Assembly: GCA_902490005.1 (NCBI GenBank)
Contig: CABUCM010000005.1
Span: forward strand, 1 to 64,000
Direction of reading: 5' to 3'
Source: an uncultured Ruminiclostridium sp.
Lineage (GTDB): Bacteria > Bacillota > Clostridia > Oscillospirales > Acutalibacteraceae
DNA length: 64,000 nt
Part shown: in pieces, positions 52,077 to 60,997 of the stretch
Layout: each line of letters opens with the position of its first letter
Numbering within the stretch: the stretch's first letter is position 1
Made by a program: the position numbers and the translations under genes
The notes under the pieces: generated by a model
Database searches by the model: none
The model's input: only the letters and a program-made list of their open reading frames with translations
What the model was told of the DNA's origin: nothing

Positions 52077-53297
52077 TCAGGAACGGTAATCCCCGTTGAT
52101 CTTTACGTAATCGTAGGTTAAGTCACAGCCATAGGCTTCCGCCTCAAAGGAGCCGTCTTTCAGGTCCACCAGAATCTGGATCTCCTTTTCCAGCAGAATT
52201 TCCTTGGCCTTTTCCTCGCTGAATTCGATGCCGGCGCCGTCCTCGCACACTGGGATTTCTCCCTTAACAGACCGGAAGGACACATCCACCCTGTTAACGT
52301 CCACCTGGCAGCCGGAATAGCCGATGGCGCACAGCACACGGCCCCAGTTGGCGTCCGCGCCGAACATGGCGGCCTTCAGCAGGCTGGAGCAAATCACCGA
52401 CTTAGCCACGCCCTTGGCGTCCGCCAGGGTTTTCGCCCCGGTGACCTTGCAGATCAGCAACTTGGTGGCTCCCTCGCCGTCCCCGGCCATAAGCTTGGAA
52501 ATCTCCTTGCAAACGTACACCAGGCCCTGGAGAAAAGCGTGGTAATCCTCTGTTTTCCCGGTGATTTCCTGGTTTCCGGCCTTGCCGGAGGCCAAAATCG
52601 CCAGCGTGTCGTTGGTGGAAGTATCCCCGTCCACGCTGACCATGTTAAAGCTGACATCCGCCGCTTCCTTGATGGCGCATTGCAGCATTTCCGGTGAAAC
52701 CGCCGCGTCGGTGGTAACGAACCCCAGCATGGTCGCCATGTTGGGATGGATCATGCCGCTGCCCTTGGCAATACCGCCGATAGTCACGGTTTTGCCGCCT
52801 ACCGTTACCTCAACGGCGATTTCCTTTTTAATGGTATCCGTGGTCATAATAGCTTCCGCCGCGTCGGTGCCGCCTTCCTTGGAGAGGGCCGCCACCAGCG
52901 CTCCCACACCGCTTTCGATTGGCTCGATAGGCAGGATCTGGCCGATGACGCCGGTAGAAGCGACTAAAACATCCTCCTGGGGAATGTTCAGCTCCTTCGC
53001 CGCCAGCCGGCACATCGCCTCGGCTTTTTCCACGCCGTCGGCGTTGCAGGTGTTGGCGTTGCCGGAATTGACGATAACCGCCTGGGCCTTGCCGTTTTTC
53101 AAATGCTCCCGGGTCACCAAAATAGGGGCGCCCTTCACCAGGTTCTGCGTGTAAATCGCCGCCGCGGAGCACAGGGTATCGGCGTAAATCAAGCCCAGAT
53201 CCCGCCTGGATTTATTTTTGCGGATGCCGCAGTGGATTCCCGAAGCGGTAAACCCTTGCGCCGCGGTCACGCCGCCTGAAACCTGTTTCATCTTCAT
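52077..53297 (-). CDS. argJ: Bifunctional ornithine acetyltransferase/N-acetylglutamate synthase
   Basis: A protein of about 406 residues that recycles the acetyl group from acetylornithine to glutamate. The self-cleavage site is in MIHPNMATMLGFVTTD, where Thr starts the beta chain. Other motifs are GVTAAQGFTASGIHCGIRKN, NSGNANTCNADG, SVDGDTSTNDT and the C-terminal YVKINGDYRS. The ATG at 53297 is spaced eight bases from AGGAG, better than the ATG at 53303. No separate argA or argE is needed. Confidence 0.95.
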   Translation of the reverse strand: MKMKQVSGGVTAAQGFTASGIHCGIRKNKSRRDLGLIYADTLCSAAAIYTQNLVKGAPILVTREHLKNGKAQAVIVNSGNANTCNADGVEKAEAMCRLAAKELNIPQEDVLVASTGVIGQILPIEPIESGVGALVAALSKEGGTDAAEAIMTTDTIKKEIAVEVTVGGKTVTIGGIAKGSGMIHPNMATMLGFVTTDAAVSPEMLQCAIKEAADVSFNMVSVDGDTSTNDTLAILASGKAGNQEITGKTEDYHAFLQGLVYVCKEISKLMAGDGEGATKLLICKVTGAKTLADAKGVAKSVICSSLLKAAMFGADANWGRVLCAIGYSGCQVDVNRVDVSFRSVKGEIPVCEDGAGIEFSEEKAKEILLEKEIQILVDLKDGSFEAEAYGCDLTYDYVKINGDYRS

Positions 53298-53322
53298 ATT
53301 CATCCTCTCCTTTTCGCCCCGG

Positions 53323-54357
53323 TTAAAACGCGGGGGGAACCAATGTTAAGCCCGCTGTCTCCTCCAGGCCAAAAATCAGGTTCATATTCTGAATCGCCTG
53401 GCCGGCCGCTCCCTTCACCATATTATCGATGGCAGATATGGCGATCAGGTTGCCGCACCGGGCGTCGATGTGCAGGGAAATGTCGCAGAAATTGGAATAC
53501 TTGATATTGTGAATGTCCGCGTTCATGCCGTCCGGCAGCAGGCGGACAAAATACTCGTCCTGATAAAACTCCTCATACGCTTTCCGCACCTGCTCCTTGG
53601 TAACGCCGGGCTTCAGCCTGCCATAGCAGGTGGACAAGATTCCCCGGTTCACCGGCAGAAGATGGGGCACGAACGTGACGTTTACCTTTTGGCCAGACAG
53701 GCGGGACAAGGTCTGTTCAATTTCGGGGGTATGCCGGTGGCTGGCCACCTTATAGGCGTGCATGCCCTCGTTCAAATCCGGGTAATGGGTGCCCTGGGAT
53801 AGCCCTCTTCCCGCCCCGGTAACGCCGGATTTGGAGTCGATAATAATGCCGGCAAGCTCGATCAGCCCGTTTGCCACCGCTGGAGCCAGCGCCAAGGGCG
53901 CTCCCGTGGTATAGCAGCCGGGGTTGGCGATCACCTTTTTCCCCAGGATATCCTTTCTGAACAGCTCCGGCAGGCCGTAGACCGCCTTTTCATGGAGCGC
54001 CTTATCCTGGTAGGTACCGCCGTACCATTCCTGATATTCTTCCTCGCTGTCCAGACGGAAATCCGCTCCCAGGTCGATAAAGGCCTTTCCCTGTTCATCA
54101 CAGGTTTTGGCAAGCTCCTGGGATAACCCATGGGGCAAAGCGGCGAACACCACGTCGCTTTTCTCCACCACCTCGCCGGCGGTTGCGCAGATCATATCGC
54201 ACAAATTCAAATAAGCTGGGTAAACCTCGCTGATGGCCTTCCCCTCAAAGCTGACGGAACTGACAGCGGTAACCTCCGCCTGCGGATGGCTCAGCAGCAG
54301 CCGCACCAACTCGGAGCCGGCATAGCCGGTGGCTCCCACGATTCCTGCGTATATCAT
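53323..54357 (-). CDS. argC: N-acetyl-gamma-glutamyl-phosphate reductase
   Basis: A 344-residue NADP enzyme: GIVGATGYAGSELVRLLLSHP, FAALPHGLSQELA, the catalytic cysteine in VIANPGCYTTGAPLAL and SGVTGAGRGLSQGTHYPDLNEGMHAYKVASHRHTPEIEQ. It lies between argH and argJ, in the same direction. Confidence 0.97.
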   Translation of the reverse strand: MIYAGIVGATGYAGSELVRLLLSHPQAEVTAVSSVSFEGKAISEVYPAYLNLCDMICATAGEVVEKSDVVFAALPHGLSQELAKTCDEQGKAFIDLGADFRLDSEEEYQEWYGGTYQDKALHEKAVYGLPELFRKDILGKKVIANPGCYTTGAPLALAPAVANGLIELAGIIIDSKSGVTGAGRGLSQGTHYPDLNEGMHAYKVASHRHTPEIEQTLSRLSGQKVNVTFVPHLLPVNRGILSTCYGRLKPGVTKEQVRKAYEEFYQDEYFVRLLPDGMNADIHNIKYSNFCDISLHIDARCGNLIAISAIDNMVKGAAGQAIQNMNLIFGLEETAGLTLVPPAF

Positions 54358-54370
54358 AAGTAACTCCCTC

Positions 54371-55753
54371 TTATTCCTCTTTTAATAATTCCTTGACCCT
54401 TTTTACCTGAGCCAGTACGTTTTCCTTGGCGGGCCCCCCTAGAACGTTTCTGCCGTTGACGCAGTTTTCCAAGGAAATCGCCTCGTAAACCCCCTGGTCA
54501 AAGGTACCGCATACCTTTTGGTATTCCTCTAGCGGCAGGCTTTCCAAGGTCTCTCCCAGTTGGATGCACCGGGCCACCAAAGTGCCGGTGGCCTTATAGG
54601 CGTCCCGGAAGGGCAGGCCCTTTTTCACCAGGTAATCGGCGCAGTCGGTGGCGTTGATAAAGCCTCCCGCCGCGGCCTTCCGCATGTTCTCCGGCAGCAC
54701 CTTCATGGTGGCCAGCATGGGAATAAAGGCGGTCAGGCACATTTTCACCGTTTCCACCGCGTCAAAGATGGCTTCCTTATCCTCCTGCATATCCTTGTTA
54801 TAGGCCAAGGGCAGGCCCTTCATCACCGTCAGCAGGGTCATCAGGCTGCCGAATACCCGTCCGGATTTTCCCCGGACCAATTCCGGGATATCCGGGTTTT
54901 TCTTTTGGGGCATAATACTGGAACCAGTGGAAAAAGCGTCGTCCAGCTCGATAAATTTAAACTCCCAGGAGCACCAGAGGATGATTTCCTCAGAGAACCG
55001 GGACAAATGGACCATGACAATAGACAAAGCCGCCGCCAGCTCCATACAGAAATCCCGGTCAGAAACCCCGTCCAGGCTGTTCTGCATGGTATCGGAAAAC
55101 CCCAGCAGCCTGGTGGTGATCGTGCGGTCGATGGGATAAGTGGTGGACGCCAAAGCGCCGGAGCCCAGGGGGTTGACGTTCATCCGCTTCACCGCGTCCT
55201 GGAGCCTGCCCAGATCCCGCAAAAACATCTCGGCATAGGCCATCAGATGGTGGCCGAAGGTGATAGGCTGAGCACGCTGCAAATGGGTGTAACCAGGCAT
55301 CACCGCGCCTGCGTAAGACTCGGCTTGGCCGCAGATGGTCTCCGCCAGTTCCTTGAGCTGGGCAGCCAGCCCTTGGGCTTCCTTTCGCAGATAAAGGCGG
55401 ATATCCAGCGCCACCTGGTCGTTCCGGCTTCTGGCGGTGTGCAGCCGTTTGCCGGTATCCCCCAGCCGCCGGGTCAGCTCCCCTTCCATAAAGGTGTGGA
55501 TATCCTCCTGCGTCATATCGATCTCCAAGGTTCCGGCCTGTAAATCCTTTAAAATTCCTTCCAGGCCGTCACAAATGGCGTCGGCCTCGCTTTTCTCGAT
55601 GACGCCGCACTGTCCCAGCATGGCAGCGTGGGCTATGGAACCCTCGATATCCTGCTGGGCCATTTTACAATCGAAAGAAATCGACGAGTTGAAATCATTG
55701 GTTTTCTGATCCAGTTCCTTTTGGAACCGCCCTGTCCATAATGGCAAATTCAT
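54371..55753 (-). CDS. argH: Argininosuccinate lyase
   Basis: A 460-residue fumarase-superfamily enzyme releasing arginine and fumarate: LWTGRFQKELDQKTNDFNSS, TARSRNDQVALDIRLYLR, the substrate motif GYTHLQRAQPITFGHHL and the mobile loop SSIMPQKKNPDIPELVRGKSGR. It is separated from argG by 276 bases containing repeats and a hairpin. Confidence 0.97.
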   Translation of the reverse strand: MNLPLWTGRFQKELDQKTNDFNSSISFDCKMAQQDIEGSIAHAAMLGQCGVIEKSEADAICDGLEGILKDLQAGTLEIDMTQEDIHTFMEGELTRRLGDTGKRLHTARSRNDQVALDIRLYLRKEAQGLAAQLKELAETICGQAESYAGAVMPGYTHLQRAQPITFGHHLMAYAEMFLRDLGRLQDAVKRMNVNPLGSGALASTTYPIDRTITTRLLGFSDTMQNSLDGVSDRDFCMELAAALSIVMVHLSRFSEEIILWCSWEFKFIELDDAFSTGSSIMPQKKNPDIPELVRGKSGRVFGSLMTLLTVMKGLPLAYNKDMQEDKEAIFDAVETVKMCLTAFIPMLATMKVLPENMRKAAAGGFINATDCADYLVKKGLPFRDAYKATGTLVARCIQLGETLESLPLEEYQKVCGTFDQGVYEAISLENCVNGRNVLGGPAKENVLAQVKRVKELLKEE

Positions 55754-55773
55754 TCATCCTTTCCCCCAGGCAT

Positions 55774-55903
55774 CCAGGCTGAGCCTGGACGCACTTCGCG
55801 CCCGGGGCCTTCTTTATTATCAAGCGGTCTTTGCTTCCCGCGCGGAAACCCCATGTTTTAGCGGCGCGGCTTTTTCAGGCTGAGCCTGGACGCACCTCGC
55901 GCC
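55774..55903 (-). repeat. Two copies of the dispersed CAGGCTGAGCCTG repeat
   Basis: CCAGGCTGAGCCTGGACGCA followed by CTTCGCGCC (55774-55803) recurs about 101 bp later with only small changes (55876-55903). Read in the direction of arg transcription both give GCGCG, then GTGCGTCCAGGCTCAGCCTG, the same core and orientation as in the nad repeats, which also point along transcription. The gap between argG and argH contains no gene. Confidence 0.8.
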
Positions 55904-55994
55904 TAAGGCTTGTCACAACAACGGCAGTCTTTCCGATTCCCGCTTTTTCCGGTAAAAAATTCAAAACCTAGGGTTCTCCTAATAATTACGAAGA

Positions 55995-56013
55995 GGGCGG
56001 ACAGTGTCCGCCC
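55995..56013. terminator. Hairpin after argG, possible partial terminator
   Basis: Stem GGGCGGAC/GTCCGCCC with an AGT loop, 17 bases after the argG stop. The downstream T content on the reverse strand is modest (TCTTCGTAATTATT), so read-through into argH is plausible. Confidence 0.6.
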
Positions 56014-56029
56014 TGTATTGGAGATATTT

Positions 56030-57250
56030 TTATTTCTGCTGGTTTTTGGCCTTTTTCATGGCCTGAACCTTGATAGGCAGGCCGAACAGGTTGATAAAGC
56101 CGGCGGAATCCGCCTGGTTATAAACCTCGTCCTCGTCGAAGGTGGCGATCTCCTCGTCATACAAGGAGTAGGGAGAGGTAACACCCGCGTCGATGATGTT
56201 GCCCTTATAAAGCTTCAATTTCACGTCGCCGGTAACCGTCTCCTGGGTAGAATCCACAAAGGCGGAGAGGGCTTCCCTAAGAGGGGTAAACCACTGGCCG
56301 TAGTAAACCAGCTCCGCAAACCGGAGGGCCACGCCCTGCTTATAATGATAGGTGTCCCGGTCAAGGCAGATTTCTTCCAGCTTATTGTGGGCGTGATAAA
56401 GAATGGTTCCGCCGGGAGTCTCATAAACGCCGCGGCTCTTCATACCCACCAGCCGGTTTTCCACCATGTCGGCAATGCCGATTCCGTTGGCGCCGCCCAG
56501 CTCGTTTAATTTTTTCACAATGGAAACGCCGTCCATGTCCTTGCCGTCGATGGACGTAGGAACGCCCTTTTCAAAATGCAGGGTCACATAGGTGGCCTCG
56601 TCGGGAGCCTTCATGGGGGAAACGCCCAGCTCTAAAATTTCATCATATTTAGGCTCGTTGGCGGGATCCTCCAGATCAAGGCCCTCATGGGAAAGGTGCC
56701 AGATATTTTTATCCTTGGAATAGTTGGTCTCTCTGGTGATGTTCAGGGGGATATTGTGGGCCTCGGCATACTGGATTTCTTCCTCACGGCTTTTCAGGTC
56801 CCAGATCCTCCAAGGGGCGATAATTTTCATCTCCGGAGCGAAGGCCTTAATAGCCAGCTCAAAACGCACCTGGTCGTTGCCTTTGCCGGTGCAGCCGTGG
56901 CAGATGGCGTCGGCGCCTTCCGCCTTGGCGATTTCCACAATTCTCTTGGCGATAATGGGCCTGGCGAAAGAGGTGCCCAGCAGATATTTATTCTCATACA
57001 CAGCCCCGGCCTTAACGGTGGGGAAAATGAAGTCCTCTACAAATACCTTGTTTAGGTCCTCGATGTACAGCTTAGAGGCGCCGGTTTTTTTCGCTTTCTC
57101 TTCTAATCCCGAAAGCTCCTTGCCTTGGCCCACGTCGGCCGCCACGGCGATAACCTCGCAGTTATTATAGTTTTCCTTCAGCCACGGAATGATAATCGAG
57201 GTATCCAAACCGCCGGAATACGCCAAAACCACTTTTTTAATCTCTGCCAT
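56030..57250 (-). CDS. argG: Argininosuccinate synthase
   Basis: A 406-residue enzyme joining citrulline and aspartate with [18 protein letters not shown] (PP-loop), [53 protein letters not shown] and [20 protein letters not shown]. The ATG at 57250 follows GGGGG; an in-frame TTG five codons upstream is unlikely. It is the first gene of the arginine cluster, with its own promoter and ARG-box-like sites. Confidence 0.97.
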   Translation of the reverse strand: MAEIKKVVLAYSGGLDTSIIIPWLKENYNNCEVIAVAADVGQGKELSGLEEKAKKTGASKLYIEDLNKVFVEDFIFPTVKAGAVYENKYLLGTSFARPIIAKRIVEIAKAEGADAICHGCTGKGNDQVRFELAIKAFAPEMKIIAPWRIWDLKSREEEIQYAEAHNIPLNITRETNYSKDKNIWHLSHEGLDLEDPANEPKYDEILELGVSPMKAPDEATYVTLHFEKGVPTSIDGKDMDGVSIVKKLNELGGANGIGIADMVENRLVGMKSRGVYETPGGTILYHAHNKLEEICLDRDTYHYKQGVALRFAELVYYGQWFTPLREALSAFVDSTQETVTGDVKLKLYKGNIIDAGVTSPYSLYDEEIATFDEDEVYNQADSAGFINLFGLPIKVQAMKKAKNQQK

Positions 57251-57304
57251 TTTTATAACCCCCAAAATATTTCATCTTAAAATTGTTTTCGTTCAGTGGT
57301 TCCT

Positions 57305-57332
57305 ATTATACACCTTTTATGCAAAAAATCAA
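57305..57332 (-). promoter_or_regulatory. Promoter of argG
   Basis: TTGATT, 16 bases, TATAAT on the reverse strand, 55 bases before argG. A degenerate second ARG-like half-site (ATGCAAAAAATCA) overlaps the -35 region. Confidence 0.75.
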
Positions 57333-57338
57333 GACTTT

Positions 57339-57356
57339 ATTGCATAAATATTCATA
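57339..57356. promoter_or_regulatory. ARG-box-like ArgR operator
   Basis: ATTGCATAAATATTCATA matches 16 of 18 positions of the ARG box consensus (TNTGAATWWWWATTCANW) and lies just upstream of the argG -35. Repression by ArgR with arginine is therefore likely. No argR gene is in the window. Confidence 0.65.
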
Positions 57357-57565
57357 CATTGGAATTTTGGTTAGATTTCCACAAAAAAGGCCATGAAATT
57401 GAGCCTGCTCTTATTTTGTATGATGTTAAAACCCAGGTTTTCTAATTTAGGGGTTCTGTTGAAATGTATATAAATAAATTGGAATGTTATAAAATACTCT
57501 TTCAGCACCGTAAAAGCAACAGAAAACGTCCTGTATTTATGGTATCATAATCTTCTAAATTATGG

Positions 57566-57571
57566 TATGAT
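57566..57571 (+). promoter_or_regulatory. Putative extended -10 of the flavin reductase gene
   Basis: TATGAT preceded by TATGG, 54 bases before the start; a second copy (TATGG-TATCAT) lies 27 bases upstream. No strong -35 is seen for either. The rest of the region 57357-57624 is AT-rich and contains no gene. Confidence 0.5.
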
Positions 57572-57624
57572 AAAGTCGTAAAAACTGGAAGCCAACTAAG
57601 TTAATTTACAAAGGAGAGATTCTT

Positions 57625-58131
57625 ATGCCTTTTCAGGAAATCAATGTCCGTGAATTTTCCATGAAGCCCTTTGAAATGATCGGCGAGGAATGGATGCTGG
57701 TCACCGCCGGCGATCAGGAAAAATATAATACCATGACCGCCAGCTGGGGCGGTATCGGCGTTATGTGGGGCAAGAACGTAGCGGTTACGGTGATCCGTCC
57801 CCAGCGGTACACCAAGGAATTCGTGGAATCCCACGACACCTTCACCCTAAGCTTTTACCCCAGGGATTATAAAAAGGCGCTGTCCATCTGCGGCAGCAAA
57901 TCCGGCCGGGACATCGACAAGGCCAAGGAAACGGGCCTGACCCCGGTCTTTGACCAGGCCGCCCCTTACTTTGAGCAGGCCAGCGTGGTGCTGGTATGCA
58001 AAAAGCTGTATGCCCAGCCTATGGATCCAGCCGGCTTTGTCGACAAATCTTTAGATGGCCAATGGTATCCGGACAAAGACTACCACAAAATGTTTGTCGG
58101 CGAAGTGGTTAAGGTGCTGGTGAAAAAATGA
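57625..58131 (+). CDS. Flavin reductase-like FMN-binding protein
   Basis: A 168-residue protein of the split-barrel flavin reductase family: NTMTASWGGIGVMWGKNVAVTVIRPQRYTKEFV and TFTLSFYPRDYKKALSICGSKSGRDIDK. Such proteins bind FMN and reduce it or pass electrons, often supporting a partner enzyme. It is coupled by an ATGA overlap to an SDR gene, so the two may share a redox pathway. AAAGGAGAG precedes the ATG. Confidence 0.87.
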   Translation: MPFQEINVREFSMKPFEMIGEEWMLVTAGDQEKYNTMTASWGGIGVMWGKNVAVTVIRPQRYTKEFVESHDTFTLSFYPRDYKKALSICGSKSGRDIDKAKETGLTPVFDQAAPYFEQASVVLVCKKLYAQPMDPAGFVDKSLDGQWYPDKDYHKMFVGEVVKVLVKK

Positions 58132-58862
58132 GCCGTACCGTAATCGTCACCGGGGCTTCCCGGGGTATCGGCAGGGCCGCGGCCTGCCGGTTCGCCAGGA
58201 AGGGTTATTCCACGGTGGTCAATTACCACCGCTCTGAGCAAGAGGCCCTGTCCCTGGTCCAATCCCTGACGCGGGAGGGATGCTCCGCCCTTGCGGTGCG
58301 GGCCGACGTTTCCGACCCCGCCCAGGTAAAGGAACTGTTCCAAAAAACCCAGGAGGCTTTCGGCGGCCTGGATGTTTTAATCAACAACGCGGGGATCGCT
58401 CAAACCGGCCTGTTCACCGACTGCAGCCCCCAGCAGTGGGACCGGGTCTTTGCCGTCAACGTAAAAGGGGCCTTTCTCTGCTGCCAGCAGGCGGTGCCCC
58501 TTTTCCTTAGGGAGCACCGGGGGAAAATCGTCAACGTCAGCTCGGTTTGGGGCATTGCCGGCGCCTCCTGTGAGGCGGCGTATTCCGCCAGTAAAGCGGC
58601 GCTCATCGGCCTGACGAAAGCCCTGGCAAAGGAGCTGGGCCCTTCGGGCATCCAGGTCAACTGCGTGGCGCCCGGCGTGGTGGATACCCAGATGAACGCC
58701 AATCTAACCCCAGAGGATTTGGACGCCCTGAAAGAGGAAACCCCCTTAGGAGTAATCGGCAGCCCAGAGGACATCGCCAGGTCTATTTACTTTCTGGCTT
58801 CTCCGGAAAGCGACTTTATCACCGGGCAGGTGCTCAGTCCCAACGGCGGCTTTCTTATTTAA
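58128..58862 (+). CDS. Short-chain dehydrogenase/reductase (FabG-like)
   Basis: A 244-residue classical SDR: VTGASRGIGRAAACRFARKG, DVLINNAGIAQTG, VNVSSVWGIAGASCEAAYSASKAAL (catalytic Ser, Tyr, Lys) and NCVAPGVVDTQM. The length and the YSASK/VAPGxVxT pattern are FabG-like, but the gene is not in a fatty acid operon. Coupling to a flavin reductase points to another carbonyl substrate. Confidence 0.87.
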   Translation: MSRTVIVTGASRGIGRAAACRFARKGYSTVVNYHRSEQEALSLVQSLTREGCSALAVRADVSDPAQVKELFQKTQEAFGGLDVLINNAGIAQTGLFTDCSPQQWDRVFAVNVKGAFLCCQQAVPLFLREHRGKIVNVSSVWGIAGASCEAAYSASKAALIGLTKALAKELGPSGIQVNCVAPGVVDTQMNANLTPEDLDALKEETPLGVIGSPEDIARSIYFLASPESDFITGQVLSPNGGFLI

Positions 58863-58881
58863 GCTCCCTCATCTTTCACGC

Positions 58882-58917
58882 AAAAGGCCGGACGGAAAAT
58901 TTTCCGTCCGGCCTTTT
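58882..58917. terminator. Bidirectional intrinsic terminator
   Basis: A perfect 36-bp palindrome (AAAAGGCCGGACGGAAAA and its complement) between converging genes. Confidence 0.93.
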
Positions 58918-60857
58918 TACGGCAGCGATACTTTCAAATGCATGTGCTCCCGGGCCTGATCCCATTTCACCGGGTATCCCGCTCCGTGGGAGCAAAACAC
59001 GGAATCCGGCGTGTATTCCAAATCCGCCTCCGGGTCGTAAGAAAACCGCTCTATGATTTCCTCCTGGTTCTGGCAGGGCTCATAGCCGTCGAACCGAACG
59101 CTGAAAACCCCTTTCCCCTTGGAAAACGCCACCAGTTCCCGGCTGTAATTCATAAAGGTGCTCACCGGTCCCCTGCCGGTAACGGCGGCCCGGCTTTCCT
59201 GCTGCGCCGGCGGGTCAAAGGTCCCCTGCAATCTCTGAATATCCGAAAGGATTCTTCCCAAAAGCTCGCTGTCCGCTTGAATCTCAAAGGCGTACCATGG
59301 CTCCAGCAGAATATTTCTGGCTTGCATCAGGCCCTGCCGCAGCGCCCGGTAAACCGCCTCCCGGAAGTCGCCGCCCTCGGTATGCTTTTCATGGGCTTTT
59401 CCCGCCAGCAGGGTGACCTTCACGTCGGTAAGCGGCGCGCCTGCCAGCACGCCCTTTTGCTCCCGCTCAAACACATGGGTCCGGATCAGGTTTTGATAGT
59501 TCCGGTCCAATTGGTCCAGCGGGCATCTGCTCTCAAAGGTAATCCCCGAACCTCTTTCCCCAGGGGAAAGCGCCAAATGCACCTCGGCGTAATGGCGGAG
59601 AGGCTCAAAATGGCCGCAGCCGATCACAGTGTCCTCGATGGTTTCCCGGTAGGCAACCCGGCAGTCCCCGAACCGTATTTTCCGGTGGAACCTGGTTTCC
59701 ATTAGCTCCTGAAGAATTTCCAGCTGCACCGCTCCCATAATATGAACCTGGATTTCCCCCAAGCGTTCCTCCCAGGCCACGTTGAGCAAAGGCTCCTCCG
59801 CCTCCAATATTTTCAGTTCCTCCAAAATGGTTTTTGGGGAAACCCCGTCGTCATGCTCCACTTTCGCCATCAGCGTGGGGGTGGTCTCCAAGCCTGGCAG
59901 CCAGGGCGTTTCCCCGATCAATTCCCCCGGTGTTGCCGTCAGGCCCGTCACACCGCACAGGACGCCCGCTTCGGCGCTTTTTCCTGTTTGGAACCTTGCC
60001 CCCTGATAATGCCGCAGCTCGTCGATTTTCCGCGGTCCCCGCAAGGTTGCTACCTCTTCCTTGACCTTTAACGTCCCCGACAGCACCTTTAAAAAACTGA
60101 CGCGGTTCCCTTTTTCATCGTGGCGCACCTGGTATACCCTGCCCTGAAAAGGCAGGCTTTCCTTTTCCTCGTACGCCGTCGTTGTCAACCGGTCCAGCTG
60201 CGCCATCCATTCCTCCACGCCCTGGTCGTTCAGGGCGCTGCCGGCAAAGCAGGGGAACATGCACCTATCCTTGATTAGCGCCGCGGCCCTCTCATACCAC
60301 AGGCCTTCCTCATAGCCGCTTTCCAAATAGCGTTCCAACAGCCTCTCGTCCATAGCCGCCAGGTCCTCAGCCGCGGCCTCAAGCCCCTTTGGCGGCAAGG
60401 GATAAATATCTTGGGAAAATTGGTCCCGCAGTTCCTTCAGCACCTTCCCGCCATCCGCGCCGGCCTGGTCCATTTTATTCAGGAACAAAAACACCGGGAT
60501 CTTATTTGTTTCCAGCAGCCTCCAAAGGGTAGCCGTGTGCCCCTGGATGCCGTCGGCGGCGCTGACCACTAAAACGGCGTAGTCCAGCACCCCAAGGGTC
60601 CGTTCCATTTCCCCGGCAAAATCCACGTGCCCGGGGGTATCCACTAAATAATACTGGTTTCCGCCGAAAGAAAAAGCCGCCTGGCCGGAAAACACCGTGA
60701 TGCCCCGCCGCCTCTCGATAGCGTCGGTATCCAAAAAAGAATCCTGGTGGTCCACCCGGCCCTTGGACCGTATGGCCTTTCCGTGATATAAAACCGCCTC
60801 GGACAGCGTGGTTTTCCCAGCGTCCACATGGGCCAAAATGCCGATGGTTTTTTTCAT
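58917..60857 (-). CDS. Tet(M)/EF-G-like translation factor GTPase, probably not a resistance protein
   Basis: A 646-residue protein with the EF-G/Tet(M) domain order. The GTPase part has AHVDAGKTTLSE (G1), RRRGITV (G2), DTPGHVDFAGE (G3), NKMD (G4) and GSA (G5). The size fits ribosomal protection proteins. However, the domain IV loop that in Tet(M) reads YSPVSTPADFR reads KAHEKHTEGGDFREA, so the Pro-Val-Ser tip that ejects tetracycline is missing. It probably belongs to the Clostridia group of Tet-like housekeeping GTPases. The start at 60857 follows GGAGG. Confidence 0.85.
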   Translation of the reverse strand: MKKTIGILAHVDAGKTTLSEAVLYHGKAIRSKGRVDHQDSFLDTDAIERRRGITVFSGQAAFSFGGNQYYLVDTPGHVDFAGEMERTLGVLDYAVLVVSAADGIQGHTATLWRLLETNKIPVFLFLNKMDQAGADGGKVLKELRDQFSQDIYPLPPKGLEAAAEDLAAMDERLLERYLESGYEEGLWYERAAALIKDRCMFPCFAGSALNDQGVEEWMAQLDRLTTTAYEEKESLPFQGRVYQVRHDEKGNRVSFLKVLSGTLKVKEEVATLRGPRKIDELRHYQGARFQTGKSAEAGVLCGVTGLTATPGELIGETPWLPGLETTPTLMAKVEHDDGVSPKTILEELKILEAEEPLLNVAWEERLGEIQVHIMGAVQLEILQELMETRFHRKIRFGDCRVAYRETIEDTVIGCGHFEPLRHYAEVHLALSPGERGSGITFESRCPLDQLDRNYQNLIRTHVFEREQKGVLAGAPLTDVKVTLLAGKAHEKHTEGGDFREAVYRALRQGLMQARNILLEPWYAFEIQADSELLGRILSDIQRLQGTFDPPAQQESRAAVTGRGPVSTFMNYSRELVAFSKGKGVFSVRFDGYEPCQNQEEIIERFSYDPEADLEYTPDSVFCSHGAGYPVKWDQAREHMHLKVSLP

Positions 60858-60944
60858 TCTATTTTCCTCCCGGTTTTCTCCTGGGTTTATTATAAAAGAA
60901 TCTAAAAGCCTTTGCAACGGCCCTTTGCCAGGAAAAAGGAACTC

Positions 60945-60972
60945 TTGTGTGTTTCCGATTTTGTGGTATGAT
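60945..60972 (+). promoter_or_regulatory. Promoter of the QueG-like gene
   Basis: TTGTGT, 16 bases, TATGAT preceded by TGG (extended -10). Confidence 0.6.
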
Positions 60973-60997
60973 AAAAACAGAAATGAGGGATGGACGT

